Source of the DNA: Biscogniauxia marginata
Lineage: Eukaryota; Ascomycota; Sordariomycetes; Xylariales; Xylariaceae
Direction: 5' to 3'
NCBI GenBank assembly: GCA_022695795.1
Contig: MU404057.1
Span: forward strand, 310,001-374,000
Length of the DNA: 64,000 bases
The notes under the pieces were generated by a model. That model was given only the letters and a program-made list of their open reading frames with translations, did not search any database and was not told the origin of the DNA. The position numbers and the translations under genes are program-made. Shown in pieces: positions 44,820 through 58,200 of this stretch. How positions within the stretch are numbered: position 1 is the stretch's first letter; every line of letters starts with the position of its first letter.

Positions 44820-46390
44820 CGTGATAGTGATCGCACTATGTTATCTTGCTCATACCTCTACGAACCAGCAAACGACTCGAAACAAACTCAATCTAAAGCT
44901 GAAGCTCAGCTTCTCCTAAACAGGGAGAAGGTGGCATGTGAGGCGCCCATGGGAGGGAAGCCGCAGTTCTTTTAAGTCGAAGGTAGGACAACACGACGCA
45001 TCCCACCCTTCAAGTCGAGGACCTTCTGACCTTTCTCGAAGACTTGATGGTCATCTTCACATTACGTATTGGTGTATACACCGACATTCCATTTTCCCAT
45101 CATAAGCAACACGGGATTAAAATTTCCCAACCCCTGAGCTGTCACAATGGACACCATACTAGCCGCGGCAGTGACCGGATCGGCTCTAGATAGCTGGCTC
45201 CCTGGTCAAGGTACGGCTGTCAGTATAGGGGTAGCCGTGTTGTAGGCGCGATCTGATTACCGTTGCTATATCTTCCCCCGGAGCCTTGCGCTCGGGATTA
45301 ACATGTGATGAAGACATAGTACTCCGCAGTCTACGGCAGGATTCATCATCGGCGTCCCGCTTAAAGGGGGAGGGGGGGACCATCTCGGCGAGACAGCTTA
45401 GTGGAACTAAGAGGCATCTGCTGTCCTCAATCTACCGGGTCCCCGCCAAGGTTAAGAGATCGCAAGCTTGTCCGGATACAGTATCATTAAGTCGGCTCTC
45501 GTAACTGTATATAGAGACGGTCTCCAAGCACGATGCAACACCCCGCCAAATAGGGCAACGGAGTGACATGAAGTGTATAGGGGGGGCGCCTTGTGGGGAA
45601 TCCCGGCTCCGTCAAGGGTATATCGCGGCCAATGCAAAATGCGAGTAGGTATATCAGGCGACAGTGCTGAGGATCAGCCTGTGTTGGCGCATGCGAGAAA
45701 TGAATGTGAGCTCTGGATTCGACTTGACAGCCTGGATTCCATGTGATTGCATATATCTTGACAGTGATTGGAACCTGGTAACAGGGAATCGATGTTCACA
45801 AACCCGCTTCTACAATGTCACGCTTCTTCCCGAATAGGTATGCATTTATATACATATGCAACCAATATCCAGTATTGGTGTAGGTATAATTATCATTTCC
45901 TTGTATTATTATTATATAAGTGCATCATGTTCGGGTCACGTTCGATGACCAACCCATATTATTGGAGAAGCTTGTGAAATACCATGAGTTTATTCCTCCA
46001 ATGGTAGATATGCGCGGATTATTTTCTATAGCATTTCTAATATTTTGGCAAGCTTGGGCATGCCATTGAGGCATATTGATATATTGTACGCAGGACCAGC
46101 AGAGACAGGTGAATAATCAGTAGGCATTTAATATTTATAGTGTATATTATAGGCAGCATATGTTGCGCCTAGGGCAAGTATTAAAGCACGTGTATCAAGA
46201 ATACCTACCTATGTAACCACGATTTTGTAGATTGAATAATCATCTGCTTCTTATCCCCTTGGTTGTAGTGTAGTATATAAACATTCTAGAGGTGATCAAT
46301 ACCCCTGGGCACTTAGGTGGAGACACACATCTAGCCTACCAAGGGGGGGCATCCGTCATCACCCACAACTTCCTGCCGAGGATATTCTAG
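44820..46390. other. Intergenic, about 1.6 kb
   Basis: Promoter side of the oxidase gene and upstream of the dehydrogenase relic. Frames are short and without content. No repeat family evident apart from AT-rich stretches near 45840-46180. Confidence 0.5.
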
Positions 46391-46828
46391 TCCAAGTTTA
46401 ACATTCGGCGGTCGTACTCCATGAACCGATCGGACTTCATGAAGACACTGAAGAACAAGACCTTCGGCGACTTTGTCGCGATGTACCGCCCGTTCTGGAA
46501 CACCGGCGGCGAGATGGGGAACTGGGACAAGGAGTTTATCTCCCTGCTGCCGAACTCGTGCAAGATATTCGCTAGCGCCGGCGCCGGTTTCGACTGGGTC
46601 GACGCCGCCGGGCTCGACGTCCACGAGAACGAGCCGCACGTCAACCCGGAGCTCGCGCGCATGCGGAACATCGAGGTGCTGTCGCACAACGCGGGCGCGT
46701 CGCTCGACTCCCACACCGGCTTCGAGAGGCTGGGCATGGAAAACATCGTGAGTTTCTTCGAGACGGGGAAGGCCATTACGCCCGTCAACCTGCACTTCTT
46801 CCCGTCAAACCCGGCAAGTCGCTTGTAG
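46391..46828 (+). pseudogene. D-2-hydroxyacid dehydrogenase relic with internal deletion
   Basis: The frame from 46391 to the stop at 46828 reads SKFNIRRSYSMNRSDFMKTL, then GDFVAMYRPFWNTGGEMG and KIFASAGAGFDWVD, the N-terminal catalytic part of the fungal D-isomer 2-hydroxyacid dehydrogenases (D-mandelate/glyoxylate-reductase type). It then jumps directly to AAGLDVHENEPHVNPELA and LSHNAGASLDSHTGFERLG, the family C-terminal part. The whole NAD-binding Rossmann core with its GxGxxG and the conserved catalytic Arg (about 160 residues in full-length members) is missing, without loss of frame, at about 46600-46612. The 5' end is also missing: a TAG lies just upstream and no ATG exon for the N-terminus is found. 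GC content is much higher than the flanks. It cannot be an active enzyme; expression is unknown. Confidence 0.82.
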
Positions 46829-48232
46829 ATGAGTCAATTTATGGTTTATGAGACATGAAGAAAATAAAAGAGGAAATAGAGCGTTTTTGAAACTACCTTA
46901 TGTACGTTCTTGGTTCAACTGACCTTATATTCCTGTTTTAACATTTATGTAACCTTTTAGCCTGGCTGTAGTCGGAGGGGTAAATGAATAAGGAGAACAT
47001 AAGAGGAAGAAACGCTACACACAATCTATGTCACCGTGTAGAAACTAGTATAGTGTCAATATACCCCCTGAACTAAAAAACCATTGCCAGCCTTAATAAG
47101 AACCCCAGTGTGATAAAGTGTTCCTCATTTTCTAACTATTGGAAGTTGGCCTATATTTCGCGACTTGGTTGGGCTAGGACATTAGTATCATGGCCTCTCC
47201 TATTTACAAGCAACAACTAGTCACCAAAATAGAATGAGATAGGAAGGCTGCTATCCCCTCTCAAAATGACATGCTTTTTTTAACATTTATATATACCAAT
47301 TTAGCGGTAGAGTAAACACCACCACCACTGTCACGTATCATTCCCATTACACCATGTAGCCCTATTATTATTCTCGTCTACCCGGAGGCCCCTTTAGAAT
47401 GACCCATACTATTAGTCAGTATAAGTCTCCAGTTATCAGAGAACGTAACATTACAGTCATTGTGCTCCCTCCTTATTCGTGCTCCTCATCTGTGATAGTG
47501 AGCGAGATCTACAAAGTTTCATTAAATGACCTCTCTTCCTGCGTTTCCCCCTTTTCTCCTACCCGACCAGAACACAATATGACGTGCCTGCCGTCCAAAG
47601 TGAAGACGAATAAGGAATCGGTTCCTGCAAATTGGAAGGAGGGTCACCATTTTTTATACTTTCTCTCTCTCATGAAACATGTCAAATCGTCGAGTCCGAC
47701 TTCACACACAATGCGGTTTATTCTCTCGCTTGGGGTTCATATGAAGGGTTGTATGTATATTAACTCCTTATTTAAGCAGATATTGTCATAACATCTAAAT
47801 GCCCCTAAGTGGAATCCTAAATGCAGAAGGATTCTTGGGGCCTTGCGAGTTGTGCAGCGAAAGTGTCAATCAGCTAACTTACCTAGGCTCTATGGGAGCT
47901 CGAGGTATGGTCTGAAGCGCTGTGAAAACACAGTCGCAATTAACTGAACTGTTGATTGGTAATAGTTATGGCCCGGACACAACAGTTGAAGGGACTGTAC
48001 TAGGGCGCCACTGACAATGAGGCATTGCAATGTACCTATAAAGGCGCCGGAGCCTTATCTGCTTGTTCAGAGAGGCATTCGTCACCAATCGTTACATGCT
48101 TATAACTATCGTCGCATAGAAGTACCGATGTCGCAACGTTGTGTCGCTCTAGGCCGGGTGTAGCGGGCCTGGTACAAAGGACTAGAGACGAGCAGCTCCT
48201 CGGCAGTATGGTAAAGTCTTGCCAGTTCGCCC
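46829..48232. other. Intergenic, about 1.4 kb
   Basis: AT-rich. One open frame at 47399-47791 (130 codons) has no domain, signal or biased codon use and is not called. No repeats or RNA genes seen. Confidence 0.5.
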
Positions 48233-49346
48233 TCACTTCTTTGCCTGCTCCTCGTCTTCCTCCTCGGGAACGTCCTCTCCAGCCTCGATGGCCTTCTGCC
48301 TCTTCCTTTCTTGCTGTTGTCTCTTTCTTTCTAATAGCTTGTTCAATTTGCTCGCATTGTTGAACACGCCACCGGTACCGGAACCGCAAGCAGCGCAGCT
48401 CGGTTCTTTTCTATACCTCTGCAAAGCGCACGACAAGCAGAAGTAATGTCCGCACCGCGTCACGATCGGTTCCTTATACGACCCCTTACAGATGATACAG
48501 GCGAATGGTATCTTCTCGAGCATGGCTTCGTCGGCGGCATCTTCATCGTCATCTGCATTGCTGGCGTCACGGTTCGCACTGGCGACCACCTTGCCGCCGA
48601 CATTTTTCTTCCCCTTTGTAACGTTTTCCCATTCCCTGTCGAGCTGCCAGCCTTGTTTATAGTCCTCGCGCGCATGGAGGAACTTACAGTTGTCACCAAA
48701 TCTAGAAAATTGGCATTAATTTAGATTCCTGTTCAAGCCAAGGAAAAGAGGATTTGGCTTACCCGCAGAACCCAGTCTGCTTGTAGTCTTTACACACGTC
48801 CGGGGCGAAGTCGGTGGTCGTAACGGTACGTATGTTTGTGGCAGCTTTGACGGGACCGACGGTCCGATTGGGGGCATTCGGGTTCTTCTGGATGAAGGTT
48901 GTCCTGTTTGCTAGGCCTTTGTAGGTTCCGTCAGGCGCGTCCGTGTTACTGTTTGACTTGGGCAGTGGTCGGGTCTTGCCCAGGAGATTCGAGTCCTCGT
49001 CGAACCAATTGGTCTGCTTGGTGGCATCGTTGGTGCTCGTTATGGGTACGCTGCGATCTGCCTCGAAGACGGTGGCGGAAAGGTCGTTTCGGGTGGATGC
49101 GGTGTTGTTTTTGGACGATGCCGTAACAACGGCGGTGTTCTTCTTCCGCCGCTTGACTCGCTGGCCTGACTCGTCTTCGGACGAGGTGTAATCAGAGTCG
49201 TCGCTGTCGCTGTTGTTGGCTGGCGGCGGTGTTGCAGGGCGCTTCCGTATATTGGCTTTGCCCTTTGCGCCTCGTCTCTTGAAGATGGCGACCGGTGCGA
49301 CGGCGTCATTGGCGGACACGGTCGTTGGGGCGGCGTTGTCGGCCAT
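48233..49346 (-). CDS. CWC24: Pre-mRNA-splicing factor Cwc24 (RNF113-type)
   Basis: Spliceosome-associated protein acting at the first splicing step, in the nucleus. Exons 49346-48763 and 48701-48233 (intron 61 nt) give 350 residues. The acidic and Lys/Arg-rich N-terminal half is followed by a CCCH zinc finger CKDYKQTGFC...C...H (C-x8-C-x5-C-x3-H, about residues 186-205), split by the intron, then EDYKQGWQLDREWE, and a C3HC4 RING finger starting CIICKGSYKEPIVTRCGHYF (about 263-301). This domain order is diagnostic of RNF113/Cwc24. The tail is charged (EEEDEEQAKK). The ATG at 49346 is the first in frame that gives the family-like start MADNAAP. Confidence 0.94.
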
Positions 49347-52263
49347 GATACCAATTTTTTCAGGTGGATTTTGTTTAGGACAGATGTTTTGTTCCTCTTG
49401 GCTTGTTGTGTTTCGCTGTGGTATTATTAGAAAAGACGGGAGGCTTTGCGAAATGTTTCTACTAAAGCTAGTTGTACGTAGTACACTAGAAACTGTACTA
49501 AGCACATGCAGCCTAGTGTGCGTACTGCCCAACGTTAGGTAATATGGGCTTACAAATTTAGAGACCCTCGCGAAAAGCAGCTGAAAGGGAATTTACCGTA
49601 ATTACATGTGGACGTACCTATGTACATATGTACACAGGCACAGCGCCTACCTAAGATAGAGGTAGGTATACTTACATAAGTAAGGTAAACCACCCTATGT
49701 AACCACACGATACATAAAATACCTAGCGTCGCTACGTGTGTATGTATGGCATATCATACGTGTTCGCCATGCTGGCCGAAGCTCGACAGTATAGAGGAGA
49801 AAAGTAGAGACCGTAAGATACTTCTTTCTAGAAGAACGCGATGCGTTGTTCCGAATGGAAGATTTTGAAGATGACAATTCCCACCAGCTTCCAGACGCGG
49901 CCAGAACGGGTTTAGTGGTAAGTATTGATTGGCAGAGAGCCCACCTGGGAGACTCCAATGGGTTGGTGGGGTTAAAGTGCCAACTCTAAAATTGGGCTCC
50001 TCCCAGGACTTCATGCGCAATAAATAATCCATTGTCGGCCAATGAACAAACGCCTTTATGTATGGTAATATACATATTGTCATGAACCACTGAGCTGTAC
50101 CTACATGTGTACTGCAGTGCATTGCATACCTAAGCCTCCGAACCCTAGGCAAGTTTGCACCTCATCGCTGTACATACCTTAGACTGTTAAGATGCGAGGC
50201 AATCAAGGGTTAACCATAGCCACATCAAGCAGATGCCATCATGTTTGCATGTTTATAGCTGATCATAGCTGATCGTAAAAACATTAGTATACTATCCTCG
50301 TATAATTTTATCTCCTAGCTTAAATTCCTTTGGCTTGCTTTGGAGGGGTGCTATTCCATTAGGTAAGTACCTACATAATCTGCCTGTGCGGACTCGGGTA
50401 CTCTTAAACCAAGGGGTACCTTAATAAGAGCGCATCAACTTACCTGGGTATAACCTTATATAATGAGATAAGTAGGTACATATTAAAGTAAGTTGGTACC
50501 AGTAGGTAGGTACATCTTTGGTAAGGGCGGCATGACCGACTAAACTTGGTGACCATGGTACATTCAGTTAGGTAATCGGACATTACTTCTAATTGCACTG
50601 TATTTAACTGTCCAGGGAAAGGTGAAATATATTGAAATGTGCCTTATGCAACGTGCAAAAGCCTCAGGGAGACCCGACTGCACGTACTGTGTATAACTTG
50701 TGCACCCATGTGCACCATGTGCACGAATCCCCAATAATCGGTGAAGGTTGAACACAAAAGGTACATGCCTCAAGGTACCCGAGGTACCTAGGAGCACTGA
50801 CCAAGTGTTAATCATCCACTGTGCTAATCCCTTCTGCTCATCCACGACCGCATCTCGTCACCAAGATTTTCTGTCGTCCGATACATCTTCAACATTGACA
50901 GCTTCCCTCTGTCTCTGTCGACGTCTTGTCTTCCTATCCCACCCCCCCTTTTCTCCTCTTCCCCCCTCTTTCTTGTTTCCTATATTCCGTCCCTCCCTTC
51001 CGAACTGGGCCGTTCCTGTTCGCGAGACAAGTTTCTAGACAGGCCTAGGAATCCAGCAGACCGATTAACAACCATCTGGATCCCGTTCCCGCCCATTGTT
51101 TTGGGAGAGAACGCGTCGTCTCACGGCACCGGCAACCCAATTACTGACCAGATTCGCCAGTCGCTCACTAACAACTCACCACTGTCCATTCGTTCATTCG
51201 TTCACTCTTTAGATCGCATATTTCGGTTCCCTTTTTCCCACCCTATCCACCCACCCCTGCACGTCGCTTTCTCCTATTTGTGAAGAAAAAAAGAAAAGAA
51301 AAAAACGAGAAGAAAAAAAAAGGACCAGAGTTCGGGTTACGACAAGACCGACTTCTTACTTACTATCCAACAGCCTTCGTCCTCCGTCGTCAGCTTTATC
51401 TTCTACCTGCAACGGTTTCTTCTTTCTTAATTCCCTAATTAATACCTAACCTACATGCCGGTTGTCCCGCCTCCGTCTCCGTCTTCGTTTTCGTCTTCGT
51501 CTTCGTTCGTGGCCTGGCGCGTCTTTGATACTGATCCCACGGCCAGCAAGTCTCGGCATCTTACACAAGCTTCCAGAAGAACTGACTGACGTCGGTTGAC
51601 TGCGTCGCGTATCTTTCTGTGTGCCACCAACTGTCCGACCGGCCGACGGCGACTCTTTTGGCGCGTGCTAGAAGACACTAGGTTAGTCAGTGCTACACTA
51701 CATTGCTGCAGTACGCCACGGCACTGTCCATTCAACGAAGCGGAGTAGCGCAGCAACACAGCCAAAGCCGAAAGCCCCCCTCCAATCGTGTCGCGCTCGA
51801 TCTTCCTACAGGCTACACGCCGCCTCCAATTGGGACCAGTCACATACTTCCACGGTTGAACATTAGCATTCCAGCCCTTTCCGACTGTGAACTGAGACTT
51901 GGTCGATCGAGGAACCTAGCCCGAGGCATTCGTTTTGACTGGCAGTGGCTGTTAGCCTTGTTTTGTTATTTTTATTTTTTAATCTTCGACTGCGCGTCGT
52001 GGCCTTCCAGAGAAGCATATCATCCGACTTGCAACTTCGTCATCTGCTTTGCTGTCATTGCAGCTGGATCTGCTTCTTTGCTGGAGCTGCTTCCCTACTT
52101 TTAGCCGCCCCCCTGCCGGTTCCTTTACTTTGAAACCCCCCAGTCCGACCCCAAGACTAGGGATTTTTTCTGTAGCCCGCCCGCGCGACCTTCCTAAAGC
52201 TGCATGTCACGACTTTGATCCGAGGGGAAATTACCTCCTTGGAATTCCTCTCAATCAGCAGCC
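49347..52263. other. Intergenic and long leader of the ApsA/Num1-like gene
   Basis: Bases 49347-50800 are intergenic with TACCTAGGTA-type elements (49640-49670, 50365-50510) and no gene. From about 50840 to 52263 the plus strand is pyrimidine-rich (runs such as CCCCCCCTTTTCTCC near 50941-50955 and an A/G-rich run near 51284-51325), fitting the promoter and a long 5' UTR of the downstream gene, perhaps with a leader intron. A small duplicated unit TAGCTGATC occurs near 50257-50275. Short upstream open frames here are not called as genes. Confidence 0.5.
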
Positions 52264-55200
52264 ATGGCTTCGCCTACCGCAGCCGGCAACTTTTTGTCGG
52301 CTGCAACTGCTGACGAGGCGTACAATGATCCCTTCGTGACCACCACCCCGTCTTCTGGCTCAACCCATTTTCGATACTCCGATTTCGATTCCCAGCTCTT
52401 CGCACTTGGTCCCAGTGCCTCTCCAGCCCAGGCCCGACGAGCCTTAGAAGCACACCTTGCTGAGACCGATCGCAGGATGGAGGAGGCTGGCAAGCTTGGA
52501 ACTGCTTTGCTTCAACAGCGCCAGGAGTTGATGGACCGATTGGAGGAGGTCGGGAAGCTACAGACCCAGGGTGAACTCTCCCAGGAATTGCGTGAGAAAC
52601 TCGCCGAAATAGAGAGGGACTATAATGAGGTTGCCAAGGAGAGCGCTCGAGCATTTCTACCAAAGCAGAGAGTTCCTAGTAATGAAGCTGCTGCTGCTGC
52701 CGGGTCACCCTTCACCCTCGAAACCAGAAGTGGCAGGGTAAGCTTCCCACCTCCGCAATGTCATGTGCTCAAACTGATTCTTCGAGCAGCGCTCCGTAAG
52801 TCCTTCTAAATTCGAAGCTCAGGCAACCGGCTCTCCGACCAAATTCGGTGTTCCGAATCGAAAGATTCGCAACCAACCCGCCAACCGAATCCACGACATC
52901 GAATTTGCAGCCGAGATCAGCACATCCCTACTCGCCCAAGTACGCAACCTACAAGCCTTGCTTGCCGAGAAGGACGAAGAGTTGAAGGACGTCAAGGTTG
53001 AGAGATCAAAGCTTGAGTATGAAGCGGAAGGATTCCAACAGCGGATCAAGTCCCTAGATGAAAGTGAGAGCCGCTACAAGGATGAGAACTGGAACCTTGA
53101 GACACAGATCCAACATCTCATGGCCAAGGAGAGGGAGGCCGCCAATCGCGAAAAGAAGCTGACGCAGACGCTCAATGTCGTCCAGGCGGAGAAGAATGCT
53201 GCCCAACGAGAACTTGATGAGGTGAAGCTTAACCATGCCAGACTCACCGAGGAACATGCTGCGGCTGTCAAGCACCACGACATAGAACTTGGCACGGCCA
53301 AGCGCACCATGATCATGGGCGAGTCGGAACGAGCCGCCATGCAGAGGAAAATCGATGACTTGACCGGGCAGAACCAAGAGCTCGCTAGGGTCGTCTCGGC
53401 GTCTCAACGAGCCAAAGTAATGGAGCGCGAGTCGATATTCAGCATGAGCGACGAAGATTTCCACACTGCGCACGACAAGTCGACTCCCGAGGGGTCTCCT
53501 CCGCCCTCTCCTGTCAAGTTGACCCCGCGTCACTCTATGCTTGAGACCGAAACGTTGAAGACTTCTCTTAGCCACGCTCAGCGCACTATTCAAAGTTTAA
53601 GGAGCAATCTGCATCGGGAGAAGACAGAGAAGCTCGAACAGCGGCGGTTGCTCCAAGAAGCTCGCGATGAACTAGAGAAGATGCGCAACGAACCTACTGC
53701 GGTTTCCACACGCCGCCCGAGGAAGACCGAAACTAGAGAACTAACCAGGGACTTTAAGAAACCCCCGCGCCTGTTGGGTGGCCTGCGCAGTACCCGAAGT
53801 GAAGTCTTTATGGAGGATCCGAACTGGGAAGATGAACCCGATTTCAGTCAGCAGATTCAATCTTCACCAGCTCGGGAGCATCGTAGGATCGAGACAGTAG
53901 CTGAACAGCCCGAGAATTTTGAGACTGCGCAGGAGACAAGCGATCAGGCGTTCGAGACCGCAAATGAACGTAACACGGAAACCGACGACTTCCATACCGG
54001 TGCTGAGGAGTTCTCCAGTGACGACGTGGATACCGAAACGGACAGCCCTACTAAGCGTCTAACGCTCAGGGGCAGACCACCCAGCCTCCCACCTGCCAGT
54101 ATGATGCGGAGAGAATCATTCCACAGCACAGCTTCCACTGATGATGAAGACTACCCATTCCAATCGGGTGCCCGAACGCCACCTTCTCTTCCCCCTCTAC
54201 AGCACAAGTTCCCCCTCCGTGTCAGCCGAGGTGCATATCGCCGATCTAGACAGCCTAGCGAAGAGCCAGCTATTCCAAGCAGTCCCCCGAGTATTCTCAG
54301 TAGTAGTATAATGGGAACCCCGAAGCAACACTCTCAAAGCTTAGCTGCTGAACTTGGCGACTTTGATGGCAGCGATAATGATTCCAACCTATCTGCAACT
54401 CCTAGTAGAAGATCAATCAGGGCCCGAACCACGACACCTCCACCTGTACCGCCTTTACCCAGGCTTATCATGGTTGACAGCTCCACGATGACAGAGCCGC
54501 TATTGGGGTTGCCTTCTCATTCTACTGCAAGCGCCGCTGGCATCGAGCGACCAATATCAATGGAGACTGTGGCGAGCCGGCTCTCTATGTCATCATATAG
54601 TGATTCCGGTGCTCAGGACATGGAAGAGAAACTAGCCAAGTTCCCGTCTCCACCTACGTCACCCCCAAAGGACTCTGCTTCTGCTTCTGAGCTAGCCTTG
54701 TCAAACGTCCACTCCCATGCAGTCGAGCCTGTCCCCGAACTTGACGCGCACGCTGCCGAAGTAGCAACTCTCCGTACCGAACACGCAGAACAGTTAAAAC
54801 AAATAAGCGCCGAGAATACTGCCGCCCAAGCCGCCGCTCTCGAAGCTTTGAAAGCCCAGCATGCCGACCAACTCAGCCAGTCGCAGGCTGAAGCCAGCCT
54901 AGCACATGCGCAAGAACTTGAGGCCCTTAGATCAAGTCATGCGGACGCGAGCAGTAAGGCTGCTGCTGATGCCCAGGCAGCCCACGCACAAGAGCTTGAG
55001 ACACTTAAGTCAAGTCATGCCGACCAGATCAGAAAGATCACTGTGGAGATACAAACACGCCACGCTCAGGAACTGGATGCTCTAAAGGCCACGCATGCTG
55101 AGCAGTTAATCCAGAAGGAGTCGGAAATTAAAGCGGATCATGCTGCTGAACTGGAGTCTCTCATAGCTGCCCATGCCGAACAAATGGCAAAACAGGAATC

Positions 55201-58200
55201 AGAAAGCAAGGCTGCTTATGCTAGAGACCTGGAGGCCCTGGAAATCAAGCATGCCGATGAGTTATCCGCGTCAAAAACGGATAGCGATGCTGCTCATGCT
55301 GTTGAGATGGCCGCGTTGGTGGCCACACACGCCAGTCAAATTGAACATGCAAAGAAGGAGTTGCAGGACGCCCATGTCAAAGAACTCGACAATCTTAAAG
55401 CTATCCATGCCGAGCAGACCGAGCAGGCGAAACATGACTTTAATGCTGCACATGCAAAGGAGCTTGAAGTGTTGGGTGCATCCCACGTACAACAGATCGA
55501 GGAAGTTAAGAATGCTATTAATGCAACCCATTCTCAAGAGATGGATTCACTCAGGGCTACTCATGCAAAGCAATTAGATGACCTTCAAAAGAACAGCGAT
55601 GCTTCTCACGCCACGGAAATCGCTGCTCTAAAAGCCTCGCATAACAGACAACTGGAAACCTTGAAGGCTGAAAATGAGGCTACATTGTACAGGGAAATCA
55701 CTGCTCTAAAGGATGCCCATGCGAAGGAGATTGAATCGCTTAACAATCAACACGCCGCCGCCCATGCTTCAGAACTAGCTGCCATCGTTTCCTCTTATAA
55801 CAAGAAGCTCGATTCTCACAAGGCTGAAAGCGATGCTGCACTATCACGGCAGCTCACGGCGCTCAAGGAGACTCACGCCAAAGAGATGGAAGCCCTAAAC
55901 AGGGAATATGCAGCTGCCCATGCTCAAGAGCTGGAGGGATTCAAAGCAGCTATTGCGAAGCAGGTTGAATCCTCCAAGACTGAGGATAATACTGCGCACT
56001 CCAAGCAAATCGAGGCCCTCAATGCAGCCCACGCTGAAATTCTCGAGGCTCACAAACGCGATAGTGAGAAATCTCACGCCCAGGCTATCGAATCACTGAA
56101 ATCTTTACACGAGAGGCAGAGTGAGGCTTTGAAGACTGAACACAACGCAGCAAAGTCCAGGGAATTGGAGGATCTATCAGCAAACCACCTGAAGGAGATA
56201 GAATTATTGAGGGCGGAGAATGAATCTTCGAAAGCGAAGCTGCTGGACGAGCTCACAAACACTCATACACAACAGCTCGAAGCACTTCGACGGGAGAACG
56301 AATCCTCCAAAACTCAAGAAGTTGCGGTGCTGATGGCGAGCCATGAAAAAGATCTGGACACGCTCAAGAGCGAACACGAAGCCAGCCAGGCACGGAAACT
56401 ACAAGAGCTAACAGGAACCCACGCACAGGAGCTGGAGCATCTGCGTGAGGAGAGCGAGACCACGAAGGCTAAAGAATTAGCGGCACTGAGTGCCATTCAC
56501 GCGACAAATCTTGATGAGTTCAAGGCCGAGCACGAGGCTACACAAGCACGAAAGCTGAAGGAGTTGGCAGATGTTCATTCACGAGAGCTAGAAAGGCTTC
56601 GCCAGGAAAGCGAAGCTGCTAAATCTAAGGAACTAGCTACGCTAAGCGCTAGTCACGAGAATGATCTGGCAAGCCTCAAGAAGGAGCATGAAGAGACACG
56701 CTTGCGGGAAATTGACGAGTTGAAGTCCGCACATGCTATGGCTCTGGCCTCGCTGCAAGCCGAACATCAAGCAGCACTAGACAAGGCTCTAGAGACGTTG
56801 AAAGCTGAACATTCCGTGGCCCTAGACGCGCTCAAGGAGGAGAGCCACCTCAACCAGGCGCAGGCTCTCGACTCCCTTAGGACCAGCCATGCCCAGCAAT
56901 TGGAGCAAGTCAAGTGTGACAGTGACACAGCCCTCGCACGTGAACTAGATGCTATTAAGGTCGAGCATGCAAGCATTCTTGAGTCCCAAAAGCAAGAGAG
57001 TTCGGCGGAGATGGATAAGCTTCTGGCTAGCCATGCTTCAGAGCTCGAAGCTCTCCGGAAGTCCTTAACCATTTCCCATCCCGCTTTAGGATTTTCCCCG
57101 CTGAACTCAGTCGAGACTAAGCCTGTCGAATTGCCCGAGCTCCGAAGTCCAAAGAGGGAAGCATTCATTCTCCCACCACGTGAAGATCGTGAGCCACATA
57201 CTCCTCAGTCCACCGGACTTGGGGTTTTCGGTAAGAAGGGGAAGGGTACAACTACCCCAATCATCGCCGAGGACGACACACGTCAATCGCCGAATACTGC
57301 AGGCGAGCCTGAGACCCCTGAGTCTCAACGGCCGTTCAAGGAGATGTCAACTAACACTGACGCTCGTCCAGCGCGGAAGCAGCCAGTCGAAACTTCCACC
57401 CAAGGATCCCAGACTACCCTAACGTCCGACGGCCTAGACCGCCTGATGACGAAGGGTCAACGTCCCACATCTCAGGATAGCCGGAGCGAGAGAACAGGGG
57501 TCGCATTCAGTGAGATACCTTCGTCAGCCGGCCCTGCAATCCGTGTCAGAAGTTCCTCTCAGGAAAGCCTTACTGGCGCCTCGCGAGCAAATCAGACACC
57601 CGGCGACTCAGGCTCCGTCTCTGCACCCGAACCCATACCTACCCGGAGACCAGGCAGCTCGGCTAGCGGCCGTGGTTCCATGCAGAATAGACCACCATTG
57701 CCCCCTAATCACCGTGAAGTCATCGAAGCTGCACGCACGAACTCTTCCGGCGGTGGTAAAGGCACAATGGGACCTCCAATGCTACCAGCCTCCGCCTATC
57801 GAACCTCGGCTTCTCAACCGCATACCCCGACCCCCAGACGACCTCAATCTCCAGCATCCGGCAAAGGCACGCCTACGCCACGTGCTGCTAGGACACCGGG
57901 TTACGGTGAGTTCCAGTCTCCAACAATGAGGATGCGGCCGCGTAGTAGGCAGTCTTCCGTCTCTTCCTTCGCCTCCGAGATCGATACAAGGTTTAATATC
58001 CGGCCAGATATGGGAATAGAAGGGGCTGGCTTTGGTCCTGGCACCGACCCTCGCATGATCCAAGCCATCACCCAGACTATGATTGGCGAGTACCTCTGGA
58101 AATATACTCGTAAGGCTGGCCGTGGGGAGATGTCAGAGAACAGACATCGACGCTACTTCTGGGTACATCCGTACACCCGGACTCTGTACTGGAGTGATCG

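Noticed and set aside
46331..46795. Minus-strand frames of 154 and 133 codons opposite the dehydrogenase relic
   Set aside because: Shadow of GC-rich coding sequence; the plus strand carries the recognisable family motifs.
47399..47791. 130-codon plus-strand frame in AT-rich intergenic DNA
   Set aside because: No domain, no signal peptide, ordinary composition for chance; length alone is not enough.
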